Of a stretch of 64,000 nt of DNA, positions 15,920 through 24,616 are shown piece by piece. The stretch spans positions 248,001 to 312,000 of the forward strand of contig JAGHUX010000005.1 of the NCBI GenBank assembly GCA_018064605.1. Direction: 5' to 3'. Below the pieces are notes generated by a model that saw only the letters and a list, made by a program, of their open reading frames with translations, searched no databases and was not told where the DNA came from. The position numbers and the translations under genes are program-made. Source of the stretch: Candidatus Limimorpha caballi. GTDB lineage: Bacteria; Bacteroidota; Bacteroidia; Bacteroidales; F082. Every line of letters starts with the position of its first letter. The first letter of the stretch is position 1.

Positions 15920-18346
15920 TTACTCCAAATAATACCGATGCCTTTCTTCGGGAGTCAACTGCCTGTCCTTGAATCTTTCACGGGTGATTTCGAGCATTTC
16001 AGGGAAGGAAGGGGGAGCAGCCCATATTCTGATGGTTTTATCCCAAGAAGCAGAGACGATGTTTTTGCCATCGGGGCTATATGCTACAGAGGTAACCATG
16101 TCTGTGTGGCCTTCCAATACATTCAGGCATGCACCGCTGACGACATCCCATATCCTGACGATTTCATCATCTGAAGCAAACACTATGCTACTGCCGTCCG
16201 GACTGCATGAGGCCAAATTAACTTCATCCGTATGTCCTTTCAGCGTCTTCAGGCACGCACCTGTGAAGGCATCCCATATCCTCACTGTCTCGTCAACTGA
16301 TGCAGAGACGATGGTCTCCCCATCGTGACTGTATGCTGCAGATTCAACACAACTCGTGTGACCTTGCAATACATTCAGGCATGCACCTGTGGAGGCATCC
16401 CATATCCTCACGGTTCCGTCCCAAGAAGCGGACACTATTCTACTGCCATCGGGACTATATGCTACAGAGGTAACCATGTTAGTGTGACCTTCCAATACAT
16501 TCAGGCACCCACCTGTGGAGGCATCCCATATCCTCACGGTTCCGTCCCAAGAAGCGGACACTATACTACCGCCATCGGGACTGTATGCTGCAGATTCAAC
16601 ACAACTCGTGTGACCTTCCAAAATATTCAGGCATGCACTGCTGGCGACATTCCATATCCTGACGGTTCCATCATTATAAGCGGACACTATGCTCCTGCAG
16701 TCTATACTGTATGCTACAGAGGTAACCATATCAGTATGACCTTCCAATATATTCAGACATACACAGTTGGCAGCATCCCATATCCTGACGGTTTCATCTT
16801 TAGAAGCTGATACTATTCTACTGCCATCGGGACTATATGCTGCAGATTCAACATTACTCATGTGACCTTCTAATACATTTAGGCACTCACCTGTGGAGGC
16901 ATCCCATATCCTCACGGTTTCATCCCAAGAAGCGGACACTATTCTACTGCCATCGGGACTATATGCTACAGATTCAACATTACTCATGTGACCTTCCAAT
17001 ACATTCAGGCACGCACCGGTGGAGGCATCCCATATCCTCACGGTTCCATCCCAAGAAGCGGACACTATTCTACTGCCATCGGGACTGTATGCTACAGAGG
17101 CAACCATGCTAGTGTGACCTTCCAATACATTCAGGCATGCACCGCTGGCGACACTCCATATCCTGACAGTGTTATCATGAGAAGCGGACACTATACTACC
17201 GCCATCGGGACTGTATGCTGCAGATTCAACACAATTCGTGTGACCTTCCAATACATTCAGGCACGCACCTGTGGAGGCATCCCATATCCTCACGGTTCCG
17301 TCCCAAGAAGCGGACACTATTCTACCGCCATCGGGACTGTATGCTGCAGAGCAAACCTCATGCGTGTGCCCTTCCAGCGTCTTCAAGCACGCCCCAGTAG
17401 CCGCATTCCATATCCTCACGGTTTTATCCCATGACGCGGAAACGAAGTGCTTCCCGTTAGGGCTATAGGAAACCGAGTTAACCCTACTTGTATGTCCTTT
17501 CAGTATGCCACTTTCATTATTGAATACCGTACCCAAGGCAAGAACCGATTCTGTTGTTAAAGGCCGCTCCGGTTTATCCAAATTTGAAGGGATGGTGTTT
17601 ATCAACAGAAGTTTGGCTAAATATGAATTCCCTTCTTCAGCAAGTTGAACAGCCTTTTCTGCAACATATCTCGACTGACTCTCCATCATTCGCCAGTTTT
17701 TTTCATCAATCTGACGATAAGCCCAAGCACCTGCTGCGATTATCGCAAGCAAAAAGATAATGGCAGCAACAAAAGATCCAGTAATATACCGACGTCTTTT
17801 CTTCGCTTCCCTTTGGAATCTGTCCCACAATGTATCGAACTTCAGCCCGAACATCCGCGCAACCACCTTCACCGCAGCGGAATCTCTTCCGTTCTCATTG
17901 ATATTGATGCCAAGAAGCTCCTTCTCCCCGGCAAGGGTTTTAAGAGCTGCGGGAAAGCACTCATTTTCCGGGTCCTTTGCGTACGGTTCTCCATCAATAA
18001 TGAAAGGGATGATGTACTCCTCACGTCCAGAGTCAATGAAGTCCTGCACCTCCTTGCACACCCACTCGCTTTTGGCCGCCCGTGGAGAGCAGATGACTAT
18101 GAGAAACTTTGACGAATCCAAACCATCCTTGATGGCCTTTGCCAGAACCCCGCCGCTCAGGTCGGTAGTGTCCTTGAATACATGACGCGGATGTTCCGAG
18201 AATTCCATATTAGGATTATTCTTACGGATTTCAACCGGTAATTTATAGTGTTCCAGCTTCTTCTGAAGCCATTTTGCCCACTGCTCATCCTCACGCTTGT
18301 AGGATATGAAGGCTATGTTGGTATATCGGGACTGAGATGATTTCAT
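15920..18346 (-). CDS. TIR - transmembrane - WD40 repeat protein
   Basis: The 808-residue protein has a TIR domain at about 8-170 (IAFISYKREDEQWAKWLQKK, SPRAAKSEWVCKEV with Glu 99 likely catalytic), a basic stretch, and one membrane helix at about 189-210. A short helical linker leads to twelve WD40 repeats of 42 residues each (about 281-780) that form one or two beta-propellers. With the TIR inside, the propeller would face the periplasm. Several repeats are nearly identical, unlike ordinary WD40 proteins. It ends 5 bp before the double-TIR gene's reading frame begins upstream and 17 bp from the macro-TIR start, so it is part of the same operon. Confidence 0.94.
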   Translation of the reverse strand: MKSSQSRYTNIAFISYKREDEQWAKWLQKKLEHYKLPVEIRKNNPNMEFSEHPRHVFKDTTDLSGGVLAKAIKDGLDSSKFLIVICSPRAAKSEWVCKEVQDFIDSGREEYIIPFIIDGEPYAKDPENECFPAALKTLAGEKELLGININENGRDSAAVKVVARMFGLKFDTLWDRFQREAKKRRRYITGSFVAAIIFLLAIIAAGAWAYRQIDEKNWRMMESQSRYVAEKAVQLAEEGNSYLAKLLLINTIPSNLDKPERPLTTESVLALGTVFNNESGILKGHTSRVNSVSYSPNGKHFVSASWDKTVRIWNAATGACLKTLEGHTHEVCSAAYSPDGGRIVSASWDGTVRIWDASTGACLNVLEGHTNCVESAAYSPDGGSIVSASHDNTVRIWSVASGACLNVLEGHTSMVASVAYSPDGSRIVSASWDGTVRIWDASTGACLNVLEGHMSNVESVAYSPDGSRIVSASWDETVRIWDASTGECLNVLEGHMSNVESAAYSPDGSRIVSASKDETVRIWDAANCVCLNILEGHTDMVTSVAYSIDCRSIVSAYNDGTVRIWNVASSACLNILEGHTSCVESAAYSPDGGSIVSASWDGTVRIWDASTGGCLNVLEGHTNMVTSVAYSPDGSRIVSASWDGTVRIWDASTGACLNVLQGHTSCVESAAYSHDGETIVSASVDETVRIWDAFTGACLKTLKGHTDEVNLASCSPDGSSIVFASDDEIVRIWDVVSGACLNVLEGHTDMVTSVAYSPDGKNIVSASWDKTIRIWAAPPSFPEMLEITRERFKDRQLTPEERHRYYLE
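16007..17506 (-). repeat. Twelve near-identical 126-bp repeats encoding WD40 blades
   Basis: The block encodes twelve successive 42-residue units of the form LEGHT..VxSxAYSPDGxxIVSASxDxTVRIWD. Several units differ by only a few residues (for example the 2nd, 4th, 5th and 9th), and the DNA is also nearly the same, so the array probably grew recently by unequal recombination. Differences cluster at the positions after LEGHT and around SxDxT, which in WD40 propellers face the top surface where partners bind. Confidence 0.92.
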
Positions 18347-18351
18347 AGTGT

Positions 18352-21117
18352 TTACAATTCTTGAAAATGATAATCTTTAATCATATCTTCCGGTGGGACG
18401 GCATGCGGTTCAATGTTGTAGGGGTGTATCCTCAATCTGGCCAGCTCCCGAGGTTTGTATTGTGGATATGCAAGACTGAGGGCTTCCTGACGTTCCTTTT
18501 CCACATAGTCACTCTTTGCTGCATTCTCTGACCAGCAGAGGACAAATGTATCCGCAGTTTGAATGAAATTGGATATTTCTTCGGAATAGATGTATCCCGC
18601 CTTCAGACGGTGCTTGTCAAAGAACACATCGATGCCCAATGCCTCGTGAATCTTTGCTATCTTTTCCGCAGAGGCTATATCTTTGTGGGAGTAGGAGATA
18701 AAGAGCTTCTTTGTCGGTCTTGCGCAGACATTGGTATTCAACCGACGCGGCGAATCAACGATAGCGGTAAGGAATATCAATTCGCCAGCGATGGCTCCAT
18801 TTACAAAGACATTGACAGAACAGCTTAATTCAGTTGTATTTATGTCAGAAGGAACTATAAAGTCAAATGCCCGTTTCACGAAAGAACCCTGCCATACTAC
18901 CGACTTGCGGCAATTATACAATAGGCTGTCACCATTGACATTCAGTTCGATTTCAACGTTGTCACCTTTCTTAAGTGGCACTTCAAGCGGTTCATATCCT
19001 CTTCGTTCCGCGTTTTTATCTGCCTCTGATGCAAGAGACTTGACCTTCTCCGTTTCTTCCGGAAGATGGAGATAGACTTGTACCATCAAATGCTGCTTGG
19101 GGGCAATCTCTGCAGGGGCGAAGACTGAGCTATAGACGGATTGAGGTTTATTCCGATTACCGAAAAGACAGGACAATATATGTTGTGCTCGCTTATCGCC
19201 TTTCGACTGTGGCTCAAATGTCTTTTGAGATTCAGTAGATGAATAATATGCTACACTATCAGTATCGGAAATAGCGTTTGGCGCAATACAACAGCGGCAC
19301 TTTGCTGTTCGCTCTAACAAAGTGTGAGCTTCCCGGATATGAAAACTTTTTGGATATTGCTCAATAAATCGTATCAGCAATTCCCTTGATTCTGAATGAA
19401 CTACTTCATCCCATAATAGTTCCTCTTGACGTTTTTGTCTCTCGCAATACCAAGCTATCTTATCTGTTTCTTCTTTCCATCTACTTAGAGTTATCTCTAC
19501 CTCTTGTTTCAATAATTGATTTTCACGAAAACGAAATCGAAAGTCAGACTCCTCAATTCTATGATTCAGATATTTATGTTCTCGCTCTATATCACAAATT
19601 ACATCTCGTATTTTTGCATCAAATTTTCCATCAATATAATCCTTGATTGTTGCATTTAATGCAGAGACACAATGTTGATATGTTCTTTCAACGTCCTCTC
19701 TTAATTTGTCATTTACTATATGGTCGTTGTAAGTAAGAAAGTGAACCAAATTATCTTGATAATCATTTGTTGTGAAACATTGTTTGTCCCTAAGCCATGC
19801 CGGTAGAGAATGTATGTCCACATCAGGTGACAAAACAGTTACTATCTTGGCATTAGGCTTATGTCCAGTATTGATATCATTGATAAAGGCATGCCATTCT
19901 GCAACCACGTATGGTGTCTGTAGATAATCCACGTTTGTGGCAAACACCACCATGTTTTGACAGACATTAATAACCTCCCCAATAAGAGCCGTGTACTGAT
20001 CGATGCCAACCTCTTTGATACTCATATCTGCTAGAAATGGTCTCAAGCCATTATGTTTAAGATATGAATATATCTCACGGGCATACTCATAATCTTGGCT
20101 TTTACAAGATATGAAAACATCGAATCCAAATTCCCTTATCTCGTATCTGATTCTTTCTATTATGTTCGATATTCTAACATCTCTCGTTGCGACCTCTTTC
20201 AGAATTCTTGATATGACAGCAGAATATGCATTGTCATCTTGTAAGGAATCAATAAGTGAAAGACCATCTTGGGAGTTTAGAGCAATGTTCAACCTTTCAA
20301 CTGCATTATTTCTTATCTTACGCAATTGCTCATCAGGATAGCGAAGGTTATCCAATTCCTCTTGGGGATAAGGGACAGTCACATCTTCTCCGCAAACCTT
20401 CAATTCCAGGTTCTCTTCAAGTTTGTTTTTCAATGCGGAAATCTCAATTTCACGTTTATTGGCCCTTTCTAATTCGCCACGACGTAGTTCAATCTCTTTT
20501 CTGTTTGTCAATCTGGTTATTTCCTTTCTCCAATTGTCTCTATCGATGTTTCTCTTATCTACGTCCGATTGTGTAACAAGAGTCCTTCTTCTTTTTGCAT
20601 AGTACTCCGAGAGAATTGCATTTTTTCTATTGTTGTAACCAGATATTATCTTACTCTTATCTTCAATGTATGAATGAAGAATATTCAACGGAGTCAAGAA
20701 AGACTCAAAATCATCATAATCATGAATAGAATAAACCAACGGTGCTTGGTTCTTGTCCTTGCTGATTAGAATAAAAGCAGGGAGACTTGTGCGCAGTATA
20801 TTGAAACGATTACAGATATCATCAGCTGTTTCCATCGTTACAGTTGCGCATTTTCCATATAGGCTTCTGTAATTGGGAATATCTCGTATCCACTCAGATA
20901 AAACGTAATCAATATTATCATCCTCTTTCGCAAAAACAAAGAAACTAATCCTTTCTCCTGTGATTCTGTCAACTCTATAGGCATTATCTATTACCTCTTT
21001 AATAATTGACTTGTCATTACCATCTAAACTGCTTACAAAAAGAAGCATGAGATCATGTCTATTTTGGCAGTAGAAGATATTCAATACTTCCTCAAAAGAT
21101 AATCTTGCTACATACAT
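18352..21117 (-). CDS. Double-TIR protein with thioredoxin-like start and beta-rich domain
   Basis: The 921-residue protein has an N-terminal part (1-150) that may be a thioredoxin-like fold (SLPAFILISKD), but without a CxxC. Basic coiled coil covers about 160-240. TIR-1 spans about 331-465 (FDVFISCKSQDYEYAREIY, YVVAEWHAF with Glu 407). A helical stretch leads to a beta-rich domain at about 660-790 (SSVFAPAEIAPKQHLMVQVY) of a kind seen next to TIRs in other Bacteroidota proteins. TIR-2 spans about 803-921 (KLFISYSHKD, Glu 875). Two TIRs in one chain could self-associate. No membrane segment is apparent. It starts 5 bp from the TIR-WD40 gene downstream and follows the TIR-like membrane gene by 141 bp. 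Confidence 0.88.
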   Translation of the reverse strand: MYVARLSFEEVLNIFYCQNRHDLMLLFVSSLDGNDKSIIKEVIDNAYRVDRITGERISFFVFAKEDDNIDYVLSEWIRDIPNYRSLYGKCATVTMETADDICNRFNILRTSLPAFILISKDKNQAPLVYSIHDYDDFESFLTPLNILHSYIEDKSKIISGYNNRKNAILSEYYAKRRRTLVTQSDVDKRNIDRDNWRKEITRLTNRKEIELRRGELERANKREIEISALKNKLEENLELKVCGEDVTVPYPQEELDNLRYPDEQLRKIRNNAVERLNIALNSQDGLSLIDSLQDDNAYSAVISRILKEVATRDVRISNIIERIRYEIREFGFDVFISCKSQDYEYAREIYSYLKHNGLRPFLADMSIKEVGIDQYTALIGEVINVCQNMVVFATNVDYLQTPYVVAEWHAFINDINTGHKPNAKIVTVLSPDVDIHSLPAWLRDKQCFTTNDYQDNLVHFLTYNDHIVNDKLREDVERTYQHCVSALNATIKDYIDGKFDAKIRDVICDIEREHKYLNHRIEESDFRFRFRENQLLKQEVEITLSRWKEETDKIAWYCERQKRQEELLWDEVVHSESRELLIRFIEQYPKSFHIREAHTLLERTAKCRCCIAPNAISDTDSVAYYSSTESQKTFEPQSKGDKRAQHILSCLFGNRNKPQSVYSSVFAPAEIAPKQHLMVQVYLHLPEETEKVKSLASEADKNAERRGYEPLEVPLKKGDNVEIELNVNGDSLLYNCRKSVVWQGSFVKRAFDFIVPSDINTTELSCSVNVFVNGAIAGELIFLTAIVDSPRRLNTNVCARPTKKLFISYSHKDIASAEKIAKIHEALGIDVFFDKHRLKAGYIYSEEISNFIQTADTFVLCWSENAAKSDYVEKERQEALSLAYPQYKPRELARLRIHPYNIEPHAVPPEDMIKDYHFQEL

Positions 21118-21258
21118 ATAATATGAACTCTTTTAATAGAACAAATAAACATCTTAAATCTTTACAACTATCAGACTATAAATATCTTTTCTTCACTTCA
21201 TTTCCCTTCCTGTCACAGCAAGTAATCCTGACAGGCGTTGCATTGAGATCGGGTTCAA
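21118..21258. other. Short spacer in the leader-B operon
   Basis: These 141 bp between the TIR-like membrane gene and the double-TIR gene hold no supported gene. I find no clear TAnnTTTG box on the minus strand, so the downstream genes probably share the leader-B promoter. Confidence 0.5.
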
Positions 21259-22917
21259 TCAAAACTCCTCGGGAAGTATCTCGAAACGAACATTAACCTC
21301 ACCGTCTTCATACTGATAGACATAGACAAAGTGTACTCCTTCTTCTTTGATGCCTTTTACGATGTTTTTATTACATGAAAGTTCTTCTATAATGCCTTTT
21401 TTCATCTCTGAGAACACTTCTTCATCAATATACAAATCCTGATCAATTACAAAAGTATAAATCACATCTTTGCCTACAACTTCCGCAGAAATCAGCGTCA
21501 CACCATCCTCTACTTTGATAGGAATCTCCATAAGTTCAAGTTGCGAATGTAGCATGTCCAGAACAGAAGAATGAGACTCGGCATATTCTTGTAGTTTTCT
21601 TAATCTTGAAGGCGAAATGTTAACGACATATTCCTGCGATGCATCAGCTCCGTTCTGAATATGATACACTAATGTAATATTAAACTTATTTATTTTCTTG
21701 ATCAATGATTCAGGAATATATTTGACAAATGACGATGCTATTTCATCATTATCGAGATACTCCTGAGAGAATATCTCAAAATATTCCTCCGGATAACAAT
21801 ATAGTATATTGAGATACTCATCGTCTATGTTCATCGACTGCCAGACTATTCCCACACCAATATCTTTAGGCAATGACTCGTTTACACTCTCAATATCAGC
21901 ACGCAATGCTTCTATAGTATTCTTACTTGCGATGTTCAATGTCACACTATCCGAATACATTTGCATTGCGCCTATGATAAAGAAATATGCAATTACCAAA
22001 ATCTGCAGGCAACGTAGTTTTCGCACCTTTGGTGCTTTTGTCACAAGTCCAAATCGCTTTCTGAAATCAGCCAACGAACTACGCAACATGTTTGCATACG
22101 ATAGAATTAGGCTAGTAAACCTATAAGCAACAAAATTAGAACTACAAGCTTCGCCATTCTCATTAAAATAGATAAAACTTGAGATGCTGCCAAATCTTTT
22201 CTTGGACACAGATGTCTTCACTTTGGACATGTCAACATTCTGCTCAATAAGGTATCTGGATAGAACCAAGATTGAGTCCAGCGAATCTGATTCTGGCACA
22301 ACAAAAAGGATCTTTTGCTTATCAATTTTGTTCAATGCCATCTTCACTTCCCACCAGAAACTATCTGTGCTTCCAAGTCTAAGGACAACAACCTGAGCTC
22401 GTTGAGTCAGATATTCTACTGTATTCTTCCATTCATCATCAGACACATACAATCGGCTTGCGCCCAAAGGAGATTTCTCATCTTTAGGATCACCTATTGC
22501 ATATACAGGTGCTATGTCCGACAAAGCCTCAACAAGTGCCTCTTCTTCTGATGTGATATCTGAAAATGTGTTTGTAGATTTCTGCGTATTTGCGTCATCT
22601 ACAAATGACCTGAGATATAGAATAAATGGTCCCTGAATATCCTCTTTCTTAAGCGTCGATTTCTTTTTTCTCCCCAATCTATGATCAATAGATTGCAACC
22701 ACATAGTGATGACAGACAATATGATTATAAGAATAGGCAATACTATGTTTTTGGCCAAAGCATATCCTTGTCCTTCATAGTACTCTATTTCATTCATCAC
22801 ATCACCATACTTTTGTTCAAAATCTCTATTTAGTTGATCATGTATAAAAAATCCAAGAAACAACAGAAGTAAGAATTGCGCTATACGTGAAAAGAAACGT
22901 ACAACAATGCGTTTCAT
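21259..22917 (-). CDS. Membrane protein with a diverged TIR-like domain
   Basis: The 552-residue protein has membrane segments at about 11-27, 57-76 and 304-324. Between the second and third lies a domain of about 190 residues whose pattern follows a TIR fold: FILYLRSFVDD (98-108) in the place of the FISYxxxD strand, EEALVEALSDIAPVYAIGDP, then VVVLRLGSTDSFWWEV (176-191) in the place of the SPxxxxSxWxxxE block, with Glu 190 after a Trp pair. The C-terminal 220 residues are unrecognised. I infer a membrane-bound TIR relative; a similar-looking protein family is known to me only as uncharacterised. It lies 1 bp after the small upstream gene. Confidence 0.6.
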   Translation of the reverse strand: MKRIVVRFFSRIAQFLLLLFLGFFIHDQLNRDFEQKYGDVMNEIEYYEGQGYALAKNIVLPILIIILSVITMWLQSIDHRLGRKKKSTLKKEDIQGPFILYLRSFVDDANTQKSTNTFSDITSEEEALVEALSDIAPVYAIGDPKDEKSPLGASRLYVSDDEWKNTVEYLTQRAQVVVLRLGSTDSFWWEVKMALNKIDKQKILFVVPESDSLDSILVLSRYLIEQNVDMSKVKTSVSKKRFGSISSFIYFNENGEACSSNFVAYRFTSLILSYANMLRSSLADFRKRFGLVTKAPKVRKLRCLQILVIAYFFIIGAMQMYSDSVTLNIASKNTIEALRADIESVNESLPKDIGVGIVWQSMNIDDEYLNILYCYPEEYFEIFSQEYLDNDEIASSFVKYIPESLIKKINKFNITLVYHIQNGADASQEYVVNISPSRLRKLQEYAESHSSVLDMLHSQLELMEIPIKVEDGVTLISAEVVGKDVIYTFVIDQDLYIDEEVFSEMKKGIIEELSCNKNIVKGIKEEGVHFVYVYQYEDGEVNVRFEILPEEF

Positions 22918-22918
22918 A

Positions 22919-23263
22919 TCACTTGGCGTTATAATTGATGTTCAATGATAATTTTCCTACTGCCTGAAGCAAACCCAATGTCAGTCCTCCCAACGGATTA
23001 TACTTGGTCTCAACTTCACATTCAATGACACCAGTGGTACAATGTTCGGGGAAGAGAACTACTTCTTCTCTTATCTTATGTAAATTCAAAAAATTTCCAA
23101 CCATATCAATCATTAACACACAATTGTGGTTGGGAATTTCTATTTCCATAGACCCACCATTCCTAACAGTTCCTTTTTTAACGCCATCAATTTTTATGGC
23201 GTATGGCATAGCCATTCCCGTAAATGCTTTTTTACGATGTACACGCAGAGTAATTGTATTCAT
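22919..23263 (-). CDS. Small beta-rich protein of unknown function
   Basis: The 114 residues alternate in a beta-sandwich-like pattern (ITLRVHRKKAFTGMAMPYAI, IDGVKKGTVRNGGSMEIEIP), as in small PEGA- or DUF2846-like domains, but no catalytic motif is present. It is the first gene behind leader B and is packed against the TIR-like membrane gene (1-bp gap). It may be a structural or binding partner of that protein. Function not recognised. Confidence 0.65.
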   Translation of the reverse strand: MNTITLRVHRKKAFTGMAMPYAIKIDGVKKGTVRNGGSMEIEIPNHNCVLMIDMVGNFLNLHKIREEVVLFPEHCTTGVIECEVETKYNPLGGLTLGLLQAVGKLSLNINYNAK

Positions 23264-23278
23264 ATAGATATATTTAAT

Positions 23279-23371
23279 GCGACTTCTATTTTTACTTTTT
23301 CCACGCCGCCCTTCTGAATTTCGTGAAGTCCGTTAAGACAAATTCCTCAAGAAAACGACCCAACAAAATTA
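23279..23371 (-). promoter_or_regulatory. Shared island promoter/leader element, copy B
   Basis: On the minus strand a -7 box TAATTTTG (23364-23371), preceded 17 nt upstream by GTTGGA exactly as in copy A, leads into TTAACGGACTTCACGAAATT, CAGAAGGGCGGCGTGG and AAAAATAGAAGTCGC. GACTTC and GAAGTC can pair. The element ends 15 nt before the start codon of the first gene of the multi-TIR operon. Confidence 0.85.
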
Positions 23372-23564
23372 CAAATTATTTTCTCATGTCCAACAGTTTG
23401 GCGATATTTTTACAAGACACCACAAAAGAATGGTACTTTGTTAATATTCAATATATTATATAAAATCCATCCCCTTTCTCAACCTATAATTCTGGTTTTA
23501 ACTTGCCGTCCGAATTTCAGAGATTGTCACTCACGTCAACCTTTAACCTGAAATCTCAAGAGCA
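23372..23564. other. Spacer between two island operons
   Basis: About 190 bp between leader B and the end of the Rossmann/RyR-like gene. It is AT-rich and holds no supported gene. It should contain the end of the dynamin-to-RyR transcript and the upstream part of the leader-B promoter; no strong hairpin with a U tract stands out. Confidence 0.5.
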
Positions 23565-24614
23565 TTATTGTTTCACTTCTGACAAAATATGCGGGATGGC
23601 AAGCATGAGGAAACAGTCGTATTTCATATCCTCAGGGCTAAGTCTCTTTAAATCGCGATACGAACACAAGTCTATGTGCTTAAACGCTTTTTTCTGTTTC
23701 TTCCGAAATTCCCGACGTTCTTTGCCAAAGAATTCCTCGTCTTTGTACATATCTTCCTTGGAGAATGGGGCGAAGCCGAGTATGAGCCTTTCCACCACCC
23801 AACGAGAATGTTCACACCTGGCAAGGATTTCCAGATTATCGGCCACAGAGCCTTTTATTTCACGGATTCGTGAGTCGAAACAGTCGGCACAAAACACATT
23901 GGACAGCTTATTGCGAATGTCAAATTGGTTTACATCACCCGTTGCCGGATTCACCTTGGCACAATCATTCCAACATGCTGTTCTTTGTTTTGCTGACTGC
24001 TGATAACAGAACACATCAAGCGCAATGTTGTACCTCTCTGCGGTGTTCGGGTCATCAGGCGGCAGATTGTTGATTTCGCACCCCATATTATATACCATAT
24101 TCACATATTGCGCCCTTCTCGTGTCTATTGAGTATACGTCGTCATTCTGTGTTTCAATATAGCTCCTCACATCATCTTCGGTGATGCGTATCGCTCCCTC
24201 ATTCTCGAAGTCATTGTCAACGAGCCTTATGCTTACATCAATAAAGTTCTCATTACAGAAATCATACAAGTTGGCGACACACTCCTCCGACCTCAGCAAG
24301 TCCTCGACCTTTTCCTTATCGCTGTTGTTGCACGGAATATTGATGACAGTAGCATTGCTGCCGTCTGCATCATTGAAGTTCGTGTAGTGTGCCGACAGCG
24401 CTATCTGCCTGACCACAGAAAGCATCAAAGTAGAAGTGCCTCCGATAACGAATTCAAGATGTCTGCTACTATCTTTGCCGATACCATCTTTGCCCTCCCA
24501 TGCAGGTAGGTTGTGCAATACGTATGCTCGTGCTTCGTACCAGCATTTCTTCACATCGTCGCTGATGAGGGTCCCATCCTTCTTGTTTAGATATTTAAAA
24601 AGGTCTTCTTTCAT
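23565..24614 (-). CDS. Rossmann-like protein with RyR-like C-terminal domain
   Basis: The 349-residue protein resembles the C-terminal half of the channel at 6880-8934. A Rossmann-like strand-loop-helix (LEFVIGGTSTLMLSVVRQIA, about 53-72) corresponds to HLIIVGMTQMGVMLG there. The last 90 residues (CEHSRWVVERLILGFAPFSK, then KHIDLCSYRDL and MKYDCFLMLAIPHI) correspond to EHNRWNVEKLLMGYRP and following. It has no membrane segment of its own, but the gene starts 2 bp after the MscS-type channel gene, so the two may form a split version of a channel with a RyR-type regulator. It is the last gene of the leader-C operon. Confidence 0.7.
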   Translation of the reverse strand: MKEDLFKYLNKKDGTLISDDVKKCWYEARAYVLHNLPAWEGKDGIGKDSSRHLEFVIGGTSTLMLSVVRQIALSAHYTNFNDADGSNATVINIPCNNSDKEKVEDLLRSEECVANLYDFCNENFIDVSIRLVDNDFENEGAIRITEDDVRSYIETQNDDVYSIDTRRAQYVNMVYNMGCEINNLPPDDPNTAERYNIALDVFCYQQSAKQRTACWNDCAKVNPATGDVNQFDIRNKLSNVFCADCFDSRIREIKGSVADNLEILARCEHSRWVVERLILGFAPFSKEDMYKDEEFFGKERREFRKKQKKAFKHIDLCSYRDLKRLSPEDMKYDCFLMLAIPHILSEVKQ

Positions 24615-24616
24615 GC

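Noticed and set aside
16325..17434. Repetitive plus-strand open frames
   Set aside because: They are antisense copies of the WD40 repeat units; their repeats only mirror the real gene.
16007..17506. CRISPR-like regular spacing
   Set aside because: The 126-bp period is WD40 coding repeat, with no short conserved repeat and unique spacers and no cas genes.
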